In this document: positions 17,024 to 25,210 of the stretch, one piece after another
Layout: the number at the start of each line of letters is the position of its first letter
Numbering within the stretch: position 1 is the stretch's first letter
Assembly: GCA_049516595.1 (NCBI GenBank)
Contig: JBEKSY010000008.1
Span: 1-64,000 of the forward strand
Length of the DNA stretch: 64,000 bases
DNA from: JBEKHT01 sp049516595
Lineage (GTDB): Bacteria; Chloroflexota; Anaerolineae; Anaerolineales; RBG-16-64-43
Direction of reading: 5' to 3'
Translations under genes and position numbers: made by a program
Notes under the pieces: generated by a model
Databases searched by the model: none
What the model was told of the DNA's origin: nothing
What the model saw: the letters and a program-made list of their open reading frames with translations, nothing else

Positions 17024-19819
17024 TCACCCCCCGAGCCATTGAGCCGCCACCTTGGGTAAGGTGGCCAGAGAGCCCTCGCGGATCGTGCAGGGCGGCAGCG
17101 ACTGGATGAAAAAGTGCCCATAAGCTTTGGTGCGCACACGTCGATCCAGGATCACGGCTACCCCACGGTCGGTCCGGGTCCGTATGAGTCGACCGAAGCC
17201 TTGACGAAAGCGAAGGATCGCTTCCGGCAGCGAGAATTGAGCGAAGGGTTGTTCGAAGGTCTCTGAGCGCGCCGCAACGATAGGGTCGGTGGGGACATCA
17301 AATGGCAGGCGAACGATCACGAGCACGGAAAGCGCCTCCCCCGGCACGTCGACGCCCTCCCAGAAAGAGCGCGTGCCAAGCAGAACAGCCTGCTTGCTCG
17401 CGCGAAAAGATTCGAGCAGGGCATGGGGCGAGGCCCCTTGTCCTTGTTCGTAGACCACGATGTCGGCCTGCGCCAACGACCCCGAGATCGCCCGCGCGGT
17501 CTGACGCAACTGGGCGTAGGAGGTGAAGAGGACGAGGGCCCGGCCTCGCGTGGCCTTGCACAGGCTGACCAGGCAGGACTCCAGGGAGCGTTGGAAGGCA
17601 TGCCCCTCAGCTGGGTCAGGCATGTCGCTGGCCAGGTATACCAGTGCGGAATTCTCGTAGTCGAAGGGCGATCCGACGGCCAGCGTCTCCGCCTCATCCG
17701 CGTTCAGCTTCGACACCAGATAATCAAATTGACCTGCGGCCGTCAGCGTGGCGGAGGTCATCACGATCGAAGACTTTTCATGCCAAAGATATCGTTCGAT
17801 CAACGGGCCCACACGCAAGGGCGCGGCATGCAAGGAGGCCGTGCCCCGCTCTCGGTCGACATCCACCCAATAGATCAGATTTGGGGACTCTCCGCTGATC
17901 ACGGCCGAGGTCTGATCGCCTATTTCGGCGCTCCGCCGGGCCCAGGCCGCGACGGCCAAGGCGGCCTCCTGAGTCTCCTCTTCCGAGCCCCCCTCCTCCA
18001 GGATGGCCTCGCTCAATTGATGGGCCCCGCGCGAGAGCCCAAGCAGTTGTTCATGGAGATTGTCCCAGGAGATCTCAATTTCGTCCCACCCGGGTTGGGT
18101 GCGCGTCGACGGCTGGATGCGCACTTGCAAAGCGTACTCGGGGCGGGAAGATGTCTCCACTCCCTCCACGAATTCGCGCAAGCCCTCAAAAAAGCTCTGG
18201 CTGTCCAGAATCGCCTGCTCGTTTTCCTTGGACAGATCGCCCACTGTCGAGCGAAGCCGATCCCGGGTTTCGGGGGGAAGTTTCTTGGAGGCGAGCAGAC
18301 CGGCAAGCAGTCCCCTGCGTGCGTTGCCCAGATCGCGCAGATTCCTGTCCAGTTCCGCCTGGGAGAGATGGAACGCCAAGCCCTCGGTCGCGGCTGATTC
18401 GAGGTGATGGGCTTCATCCACAACCAAGTAGTCATACTCCGGCAGGAGGCGACTTTCCGTTGCAATGTCCGCGATGAGCAAGGAGTGGTTGATGATCACC
18501 AAGTGAGCCGTCTCGGCTCCCTTTCTCGCGCGCAGGAAGGGACACGCCCCCCGGCCGAGCGACTCACAGGTCTCCAACGTGCATTGCTCGTCCTCCGCCG
18601 AGAGCCGATCCCAAACCTGCCGCTCCGCAGGTCCCGATAGATTGAGTTCCGAGCGGTCCCCACTCTGAGTCTCGCGCAGCCAGACGAGCGTCTTCCCCAG
18701 AACCCTCATCTCCTCGCGTGTCTCTGGCCCTCGATGTCGGTACAACTCGAGCTTGCGCGGGCACAGGTAATTGGCACGTCCCTTGAGAACCGCCGCCCGC
18801 AAGGGGAGCCCAAGGGCCTGCCTCAGATCCGGAATGTCTTTGTGAATCAGCTGATCCTGCAAGTTGATCGTGTTCGTGGAAATGACTACCCGCCGCCCGT
18901 TGCGAGTCGCCCAGTAGGCCGCTGGAACCAGGTAGGCCAGAGTCTTGCCTGTTCCAGTTCCCGCTTCTACCAGGAGATGGCGCGATTCCGAAAAGGCGTC
19001 CGCCACGGCCGCCACCATCTCCAGTTGCTGGGAGCGTCGCTCGTATGCGGGGAATTGGCTGGCCAGAGCGCCCCCCTCGTCAAGGACGGCGACGATTTCA
19101 TCCCGGTCCAACGCCAGGGGCTCGGCCCGAGGTTTCAGCGGCGGGCCGGAAGCCTCCCCGAGCGGGCCGAGGAAGAAGGCAGGGCTCGCAGGGCTTTTCT
19201 TTACGATCGCTCCCTCGCGCCGAAGACGTTCACCTAAGACCTCCTCAAGAGCCACGCCCCCGCCCCATTCGACGCCTTCGCCCAGCCGAACTAGCTCGGC
19301 CAATAGGTCGATCGGAAGCTGTTGGGCTCGCTGGACCAGGCGCAGGAAAACGGAATGGGTTGCCCGGGCGTCGTCCAGGGCCCGATGCGTGACTGGCAGA
19401 AGCACGCCAAGCGAGAGCGCTAGCGCGCCGAGGTTGTAGCGCGGGGCCTGGGGCAGCAAGACCGAGGCCAGGTCAAACGTGTCCAAGGCATCATTGTTTT
19501 CGAAGAGCTTCCAGCGCTGAAGGAATCCCAGGTCGAATCCGACACTGTGGCCGAGGACGGCGCAATCCCCTACAAAGGAACGAAAGGGTTCAATGCAGCG
19601 ATCGATGCGCGGCGAATTCCCAACCATGGCATCCGTAATGCCGGTCAGCTGGGTGATCTCCCGTGGGATGGGGCGCCCCGGGTTGACGAGAGTGTTCCAT
19701 TCCTCCTCAATCCGGTCTCCACGGAATCGAACGGCTCCGATTTCCAGGATGGCATCCTCATGAGAACTGAAACCGGTGGTTTCTAGATCTATGGCGACAA
19801 TGGGCTTGGCAGGGACCAT
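17024..19819 (-). CDS. dinG: DnaQ-type exonuclease fused to DinG-family helicase
   Basis: Encodes 931 residues. Residues about 1-170 form a 3'-5' exonuclease domain (AIDLETTGFSSHEDAILEIGA, later HSVGFDLGFL and HRALDDARAT). Residues about 255-931 are an XPD/DinG-like superfamily-2 helicase with Walker A (VEAGTGTGKTLAYLVPA), DEAH box (VVDEAHHLESAA) and a late motif FGRLIRTRTDRG. Four cysteines (YLCPRK, EQCTLETCES, ACPF) fit the iron-sulfur cluster of this family. The exonuclease-helicase fusion is the form known from Firmicutes and others. It probably resolves DNA structures or R-loops. Confidence 0.92.
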   Translation of the reverse strand: MVPAKPIVAIDLETTGFSSHEDAILEIGAVRFRGDRIEEEWNTLVNPGRPIPREITQLTGITDAMVGNSPRIDRCIEPFRSFVGDCAVLGHSVGFDLGFLQRWKLFENNDALDTFDLASVLLPQAPRYNLGALALSLGVLLPVTHRALDDARATHSVFLRLVQRAQQLPIDLLAELVRLGEGVEWGGGVALEEVLGERLRREGAIVKKSPASPAFFLGPLGEASGPPLKPRAEPLALDRDEIVAVLDEGGALASQFPAYERRSQQLEMVAAVADAFSESRHLLVEAGTGTGKTLAYLVPAAYWATRNGRRVVISTNTINLQDQLIHKDIPDLRQALGLPLRAAVLKGRANYLCPRKLELYRHRGPETREEMRVLGKTLVWLRETQSGDRSELNLSGPAERQVWDRLSAEDEQCTLETCESLGRGACPFLRARKGAETAHLVIINHSLLIADIATESRLLPEYDYLVVDEAHHLESAATEGLAFHLSQAELDRNLRDLGNARRGLLAGLLASKKLPPETRDRLRSTVGDLSKENEQAILDSQSFFEGLREFVEGVETSSRPEYALQVRIQPSTRTQPGWDEIEISWDNLHEQLLGLSRGAHQLSEAILEEGGSEEETQEAALAVAAWARRSAEIGDQTSAVISGESPNLIYWVDVDRERGTASLHAAPLRVGPLIERYLWHEKSSIVMTSATLTAAGQFDYLVSKLNADEAETLAVGSPFDYENSALVYLASDMPDPAEGHAFQRSLESCLVSLCKATRGRALVLFTSYAQLRQTARAISGSLAQADIVVYEQGQGASPHALLESFRASKQAVLLGTRSFWEGVDVPGEALSVLVIVRLPFDVPTDPIVAARSETFEQPFAQFSLPEAILRFRQGFGRLIRTRTDRGVAVILDRRVRTKAYGHFFIQSLPPCTIREGSLATLPKVAAQWLGG

Positions 19820-19908
19820 CGGGAATCTGAGCGCTTTCTAGTGGGGAACCGAGGCAACCAGCAGGTCCGGAGGATGGTTAAGAAAGTGGATAGATGCGAT
19901 TATATCAC

Positions 19909-19936
19909 TTGGAATTCCCCTCGCCTGTGGTAGACT
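19909..19936 (+). promoter_or_regulatory. Putative promoter of mdh-gltA
   Basis: TTGGAA (19909-19914) and TAGACT (19931-19936) are 16 nt apart, and TGG immediately before TAGACT makes an extended -10. It lies in the 375-nt gap between divergent dinG and mdh. A TATAAT on the minus strand (19904-19899) could serve dinG. The rest of the gap to 20194 holds no gene and would be a long mdh leader of about 250 nt. Confidence 0.4.
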
Positions 19937-20194
19937 ACCCCCTCTGTACGGCAGTCTTCAGGTGGGAGGCTCCAGCCGGGGACGGTTTTGCTCATGGGGC
20001 CCCCTCGGCGCCCCGACATGAAATGCCACGGGCTTGTCGTTCCCAACCGAGAGGAAATCGATCCCAATTCAGTTGACCGATCCGGTTCCAAGAGGCCAGG
20101 CCAGATGTGGGTTCGCAGTCTCCTGGCATGCCGGCCGCAATGAATCCTTTGCAACATGAGCGCGCTCTCGGCATCCAATTCTTGAGAGGGAGCC

Positions 20195-21142
20195 ATGCGG
20201 AACAGAATCACCATTGTCGGTGCAGGCCAGACGGGATCCACAACCGCTCACTGGCTGGCCGCGAGGGAAGCGGGAGACCTCATCCTTCTGGACATCGCCG
20301 AGGGGTTGCCTCAAGGCAAGGCGCTGGATCTCCTGGAGGCCCTGCCGATTGTCCACAGCGATGTCATGGTCAAGGGGGTCAACCGCTATGAGGATACGGC
20401 CGGATCCGATGTGGTCATCATCACCGCCGGGGTTGCACGAAAGCCCGGGATGAGCCGTGAAGACTTGCTCAAGACCAATGCGGATATTGTCCGCTCGGCC
20501 GTTCTGAAAGCCTACGCCCACTCCCCCAATGCCATCTTCATTGTCCTGACGAACCCCCTGGACACCATGGCGTTCCTGGCCAAGCAAGCCACCGGACTAC
20601 CCAAGGCCCGGGTGATCGGTCAGGCCGGGATCCTCGACTCCTCTCGCATGCGGGCCTTCGTGGCGCTGGAACTGGGCGTCAGCGTGGAGAACGTGCACAC
20701 CTACGTGATGGGCGGCCATGGCGATGAGATGGTCCCCCTGACCCGCCACTCGAATGTGGCGGGAGTGCCCCTGAAGGAGATTCTTTCTCCGCAGCGCCTG
20801 GAGGCCATTATTGATCGGACCCGCAAGGGGGGCGGAGAAATTGTCGCTCTTCTCAAGACCGGCAGTGCCTACTACGCCCCGGGGGCGGCCGTCGCTCAAA
20901 TGGTGGATGCGATCTTAAAGGACAAGCATCTGATCGTGCCCTGTTCCGCTTACCTGGAGGGCGAGTATGGGCTACGGGACATTTACTTCGGGGTTCCGGC
21001 ACAGCTCGGCCGAATGGGTCTCGAGAGGGTGGTCGAATACAAATTGAATGATGAGGAAAGTGCGGCGCTCAAGAAATCGGCGGAGTCTGTGATCGACAGC
21101 ATTGCTCACCTGAAACAGATTTTGCAGCGAGCCAAGAACTGA
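20195..21142 (+). CDS. mdh: Malate dehydrogenase (lactate/malate dehydrogenase family)
   Basis: Encodes 315 residues. It interconverts malate and oxaloacetate with NAD. The Rossmann loop is GAGQTGSTTAH with Asp after strand 2 (LILLDIAEG), favouring NAD. The segments AGVARKPGMSREDLL and VLTNPLDTMAFLAKQ are typical of the LDH-like malate dehydrogenases. The catalytic His lies in YVMGGHGDEMVPLTRHS. A GGGAG precedes the ATG. It lies 66 nt upstream of citrate synthase, the next enzyme in the citric acid cycle. Confidence 0.94.
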   Translation: MRNRITIVGAGQTGSTTAHWLAAREAGDLILLDIAEGLPQGKALDLLEALPIVHSDVMVKGVNRYEDTAGSDVVIITAGVARKPGMSREDLLKTNADIVRSAVLKAYAHSPNAIFIVLTNPLDTMAFLAKQATGLPKARVIGQAGILDSSRMRAFVALELGVSVENVHTYVMGGHGDEMVPLTRHSNVAGVPLKEILSPQRLEAIIDRTRKGGGEIVALLKTGSAYYAPGAAVAQMVDAILKDKHLIVPCSAYLEGEYGLRDIYFGVPAQLGRMGLERVVEYKLNDEESAALKKSAESVIDSIAHLKQILQRAKN

Positions 21143-21208
21143 ACACGGTCAGCCATTCCATTCTTGGCATCGCCCAGGCAAGTTTGCAGTCTCGCAAAGG
21201 AGCAGCGG

Positions 21209-22393
21209 ATGACCACGTATTCCGAGGAGATCAAGCTGGTGGCCAGGCCAGGAGAGATTGCTTTTCCCAAGGGCCTGGAGGGTGTTGTCGTGGCGGAGAG
21301 TACCAAGAGCTTCGCGGACGGCCTCGGTGGGAAGTTGGTCTATCACGGGCATCCGATTGAGGAGCTCGCGGAGAAATCTACCTTTGAGGAAGTATTCTAC
21401 CTTCTGATGCACGACCGCTTGCCCAAGGGAAGCGAGCTCGAGGAGACCACGCAGCTTCTCAGGCGGGACCGGGAGGTGCCTCCGCAAGTCTACGCACTGG
21501 TCGAGGAGTTGGCCGGAGTCCGAGGCGTTCACCCGATGACCGTCCTGCGCACAGCGGTCTCCATGCTGGCCGCCTTTGATGAGAACGCAGAGGAGGACTC
21601 CCCCGCCGCGGACCAGCGGCACGCCATCCAGATTGTGTCCAAGATCGCCACCCTCTCGGCCGCGATCGGCCGCGTGCGCCAGCACAAGCCGGTGCTCCGC
21701 CCGCATCCCGATCTTTCGCATGCGGCGAATTACTACTACATGCTGGTTGGGGAACCCCCGGATAGTTTCACGGGCCGGCTGATGGACGTCCTGTTCATCT
21801 TGCACGCCGACCACGAAAGCAACGCGAGCACTTTCGCCACCGTCGTGGTGAAATCCACGCTGACGGACACCTATTCAGCTGTCGTGGCCGGAATCGGCGC
21901 CCTGAAGGGATCGCTGCACGGCGGGGCCAATGAGCGGGTCATGGCGATGCTCCAGGAGATCGGGTCGAGCGAAAACGTCGAGGCTTGGCTTGATCAAGCC
22001 ATGGCCCAGAAGAAGCGGATCATGGGCTTCGGCCATCGGGTCTACAAAACGACTGATCCCCGGGCCACCATTCTGCACAGCTACGCCCGGGAAGCCACTC
22101 GCCGGGCGGGTACCGAGCGCTGGTTGCATATGGCCGAAAAGATGGAAAAGATCATGGTTGAGAAGTTCGGCCAGAAGGGGATCTACCCCAATATCGACTT
22201 CTTCTCGGGAGTTGTGATGGCTTCCATGGGGATGGAAACGGCAATGTTCACCCCCACCTTTGCGGTAGGACGAAGCGCGGGCTGGGTCGCCCACGCCTGG
22301 GAACAACGGCAGGACAACCGTCTTTTCCGGCCGCGGTTTGTATACATCGGGCCCGAGACCGAGCCCTATCTCCCCTTGCCCGAGCGTCACTAG
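21209..22393 (+). CDS. gltA: Citrate synthase
   Basis: Encodes 394 residues. It condenses oxaloacetate from the upstream malate dehydrogenase with acetyl-CoA. Key motifs are GSLHGGANERVMAML, GFGHRVYKTTDPRA with the catalytic His, and the C-terminal NIDFFSGVVMASMGM with the catalytic Asp. The N-terminal GLEGVVVAESTKS is usual for the short type of enzyme related to 2-methylcitrate synthase. ATG 21209 follows an AGGAG; the frame is open to 21164, but the extra residues lack similarity. Substrate specificity for acetyl-CoA over propionyl-CoA is assumed from context. Confidence 0.93.
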   Translation: MTTYSEEIKLVARPGEIAFPKGLEGVVVAESTKSFADGLGGKLVYHGHPIEELAEKSTFEEVFYLLMHDRLPKGSELEETTQLLRRDREVPPQVYALVEELAGVRGVHPMTVLRTAVSMLAAFDENAEEDSPAADQRHAIQIVSKIATLSAAIGRVRQHKPVLRPHPDLSHAANYYYMLVGEPPDSFTGRLMDVLFILHADHESNASTFATVVVKSTLTDTYSAVVAGIGALKGSLHGGANERVMAMLQEIGSSENVEAWLDQAMAQKKRIMGFGHRVYKTTDPRATILHSYAREATRRAGTERWLHMAEKMEKIMVEKFGQKGIYPNIDFFSGVVMASMGMETAMFTPTFAVGRSAGWVAHAWEQRQDNRLFRPRFVYIGPETEPYLPLPERH

Positions 22394-22419
22394 CCGATCC
22401 CCTTCCTGCAAGAATCTGG

Positions 22420-22466
22420 CAAGGGGCCAGCTCCGATTGGGAATTGTATAATGAGCTGGCCCCTTG
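22420..22466. promoter_or_regulatory. Perfect 14-bp inverted repeat around a TATAAT box
   Basis: The arms CAAGGGGCCAGCTC (22420-22433) and its exact complement (22453-22466) flank a 19-nt loop that ends in TATAAT (22447-22452). There is no T-run, so a plain terminator is doubtful. The repeat encloses the presumed -10 of the HD-GYP gene, whose ATG is 26 nt further on. It may be an operator or an RNA hairpin in that leader. Confidence 0.55.
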
Positions 22467-22491
22467 TGATTCACCGGAGCCAGAAGGACTG

Positions 22492-23553
22492 ATGAGCGCT
22501 CATATCCTGATCGTTGAGGACGACCCGAGCCTCCTGGAAGGCATGTCTCTGATTCTGCACGAGGTCGGATACAGCATTCAAACCGCTCGCAACGGGCGCG
22601 AGGGACTGGAAGCCTTCCGCCAGCAGATCCCGGATCTGGTGATCTCGGATGTCATGATGGACGAGATGGATGGCTTTCACATGCTGGACGAAATGCGCCG
22701 GGAAAGCGGCGGCCTGCCCATGCCCTTTCTGTTTGTCAGCGCCCGCTCCAGCCGTGCGGATCTGGACCTGGCCCGGCAGAAGGGGGCCGACGACTTCTTG
22801 CCCAAGCCCTTTGGAGCTGCAGAACTGCTGAACGCGGTCCAGGCCCGGCTCGAGCGCTGGCGTGTGGTTCACCTGTCCGGGACCCGCGAAGCCCATCTGC
22901 AAACTGTCACCCTGCTGGCCAACGCGGTCGAGGCACGCGACCTGTACACGGGGCGGCACGTTGAGCGCGTGCGTCGCTACGCTACCGCCTTGGCGCGGGA
23001 GCTCAGCTGGGATGAGGAAGCTCTGGCCATCCTCGATTTCGGCTCCCTCCTGCACGACCTGGGAAAGATATCCATCCCTGACGCCTTGCTCAACAAGGCG
23101 GGCCCACTTTCCAAGGAAGAGTGGGATCTGATGCGCCGGCACACGGAAATCGGCGCCAACCTGATTGCCAAAGTGGAGCACCTGCGCCCAGCGGTCCCAT
23201 ACGTCCTCTTCCATCATGAACATTGGGACGGGTCGGGCTACCCCAAGGGGCTGAGTGGTTCGGAGATCCCAATCGAAGGCCGGCTGATGGCGGTGGTTGA
23301 TGCCTTTGACGCCTTGACCACCTTTCGCCCCTACTCCACCGCCCGCACGCCAGAAGAGGCGATTCAGAGGCTCCGCGAGGGTGCCGACAGGCAATTTGAT
23401 CCCGTGCTGGTCGAGACCTTCCAGGGCATCTTTGAGCGAGGAGAACTCAGCCCGATTCTGGAAATGACGGACGAAGGACCGGGGTTCGATCCGGGGCAGA
23501 GTGCGCGACAGCAGGGTCGCCAAGGCACCCCGGGAAGCGGAAAAGTACCTTAG
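22492..23553 (+). CDS. Response regulator with HD-GYP domain (cyclic-di-GMP phosphodiesterase)
   Basis: Encodes 353 residues. The receiver (about 4-120) has VEDDPSLLEG, phospho-acceptor in LVISDVMMDEMDGF and the switch Lys in DDFLPKPFG. An HD-GYP domain covers about 140-330, with HVERVRRYATAL, the HD metal site (SLLHDLGKISIP), HHEHWDGSGYPKGLSG including the GYP signature, and VVDAFDALTTFRPY. It should hydrolyse cyclic-di-GMP when phosphorylated. ATG 22492 has an AAGGA sequence. The C-terminal tail is Gly/Gln-rich. No sensor kinase is adjacent. Confidence 0.93.
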   Translation: MSAHILIVEDDPSLLEGMSLILHEVGYSIQTARNGREGLEAFRQQIPDLVISDVMMDEMDGFHMLDEMRRESGGLPMPFLFVSARSSRADLDLARQKGADDFLPKPFGAAELLNAVQARLERWRVVHLSGTREAHLQTVTLLANAVEARDLYTGRHVERVRRYATALARELSWDEEALAILDFGSLLHDLGKISIPDALLNKAGPLSKEEWDLMRRHTEIGANLIAKVEHLRPAVPYVLFHHEHWDGSGYPKGLSGSEIPIEGRLMAVVDAFDALTTFRPYSTARTPEEAIQRLREGADRQFDPVLVETFQGIFERGELSPILEMTDEGPGFDPGQSARQQGRQGTPGSGKVP

Positions 23554-23563
23554 CCGGGCCGAT

Positions 23564-24469
23564 TCAGCCCTTCCCTGGGTTCCTCTTCGTTGGGACGGTC
23601 CCCCGGGCCGCCCCTTTAATTTCCTCGGGCAGAGCACCCACAACGACCCTCACGGCCCGGTCCTTCAAGAGGGAGAGAAGCTCCTGCCACAGGTCGAGGT
23701 TCTGCACAGCCCGGCCAGATACAGTCCTCCAGCCCCGCCGTGGCCAGACCGCCAGTCCGTGTTCAATACCCTTGGACAGATACTCGGAATTGGTCTGCAG
23801 GATGATTCGGGCGGGCTCCTTCGACCGGCGTAAGCCCTCAATCGCAGCCCGCAACACAAGCTGATTTGCTGTCGCACGGGGAAGCTCTCCGGACCCACGC
23901 AGGCTATCCGGCCCTCGCCGCAGCAGATAAACCCATTCGGAGCAGGAGGGTCGAGCCGACCCCCAAACGAACAAATCCCATGTCTGGCGGGGCGCCGGGG
24001 ACAGCGTGGCGGCATGATCGCTGCCTGCCTCCGTGGCGAGCTTCCGCGCGCAGCGATCCGCGCGCTCATTGAGGGCATTCCCTGAGTGACCCTGGATCCA
24101 GTCCCACTCGACCTGGTGCGCGCCTATCACTGCGAGCAATTCCTTCCACAGGTCCAGGTTCAAGACCGGGGTCCCCATCTTCGTCCGCCATCCTCGGCGA
24201 CGCCAGTCCCTGACCCAGCGAGTAATGCCCAGCCGCAGGTACTCCGAATCCGTGTGCAGGCGAACACGAGCCGGGCGGGGGAGTCCTTTGAACACCTCGA
24301 TAGCCGCCCGAAGTTCCATGCGATTGTTGGTCGTATGGGCTTCTGCCCCTGACAAGGTCCGAGTACGCCCCCGGACTACAAGGAGGGCGCACCAGCCACC
24401 GGGACCAGGGTTGGGGACACTTGATCCGTCGGTATAAGCGTCCACTTGCAGCTCTTCCTTTTCACTCAC
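23564..24469 (-). CDS. rnhA: Tandem RNase H: active RNase HI plus a catalytically dead second domain
   Basis: Encodes 301 residues. The first domain (about 8-148) is RNase HI, which cuts the RNA strand of RNA-DNA hybrids. Its four acidic residues are D14 (AYTDGS), E52 (NRMELRAAIE), D74 (HTDSEYL) and D138 (NERADRCA). Residues 163-290 form a second copy with the same landmarks (NQLVLRAAIE, LQTNSEYLSKGI, RRGWRT, NLDLWQELL), but W169, V205 and N227 replace the first three acidic residues and the fourth is absent. GTG 24469 follows an AAAGG. A role for the second copy in hybrid binding or domain pairing is inference. Confidence 0.9.
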   Translation of the reverse strand: MSEKEELQVDAYTDGSSVPNPGPGGWCALLVVRGRTRTLSGAEAHTTNNRMELRAAIEVFKGLPRPARVRLHTDSEYLRLGITRWVRDWRRRGWRTKMGTPVLNLDLWKELLAVIGAHQVEWDWIQGHSGNALNERADRCARKLATEAGSDHAATLSPAPRQTWDLFVWGSARPSCSEWVYLLRRGPDSLRGSGELPRATANQLVLRAAIEGLRRSKEPARIILQTNSEYLSKGIEHGLAVWPRRGWRTVSGRAVQNLDLWQELLSLLKDRAVRVVVGALPEEIKGAARGTVPTKRNPGKG

Positions 24470-25210
24470 GAGAACCTTTCCTTTCCCCCATGACCCTCCT
24501 CGTCTGGACCGATGCCTGCCCCATCGGTCCGGCCGCCATCCCGAGGGGGCCATGCCCCCGACCCAGTCTATCCTATTTGCGTCCCTTTTTCGGGTGGACG
24601 CCTCGTTCCGGCCACCCTCCCTCCGATCCTCAATCCTCACCTCGGAAGGCAATCCGCACCCTTTGGGAGTCCGCCAGACCTGCAGGAACAGGGGTGCCCA
24701 CCCTCACCAACGAGATTCAAGCATTCAAATTCCCAAGGCGGAAGAGACCTCCTCGGGCGACTTCGACCACCACGGACAAGAAGGAACCCCCGCGGGCGAG
24801 TTCATCCCACCAACCTCGCTGACCTCCGCCCATTTTCGCCTGGGCGCAGGGTCGAATAGCAAGCCGCTTCGCGTGCCCTTCCCGTCTTGCAAGAATGCGG
24901 CCCTCAACTTCGCGGCACGCAGTGGGTGAGGAAGCTGCCTGGCCGCTATTTTCCAGCAACAGGGGTTGGGCCACTCGAGTCGGACGGGTCGCACCGTGCT
25001 CTCAGCGGAGGGAGTCCCGCGCAGGACAGGGTCAAGTCGGGGGTTGCCCGACAGGCCTTGGCGGCCGGCCCCTCTGAGGGGTGCGACGCGCTGGGAGCCA
25101 TCTGGAGCCTTTCGTCTCGCGCGCACCTCCCCTCAGGCGCCACCTTTCGCGCCCCAGGCGTGTGGCCTGGGAATTGCAACCGGAGGAACAACCACCCCAG
25201 AGGAGCCTCC
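24470..25210. other. 741-nt intergenic stretch
   Basis: No convincing gene. Open frames here are short, compositionally biased shadows. The last 260 nt, directly before the M23 gene, contain possible RNA pairings: GTCGCACC near 24990 with GGTGCGAC near 25080, and inside them a hairpin GTCGGG/CCCGAC near 25038-25054. It could be a structured leader of the M23 gene. Confidence 0.3.

Noticed and set aside
22471..23643. A 390-codon open frame on the minus strand
   Set aside because: It mirrors the HD-GYP response regulator and has no recognisable protein features.
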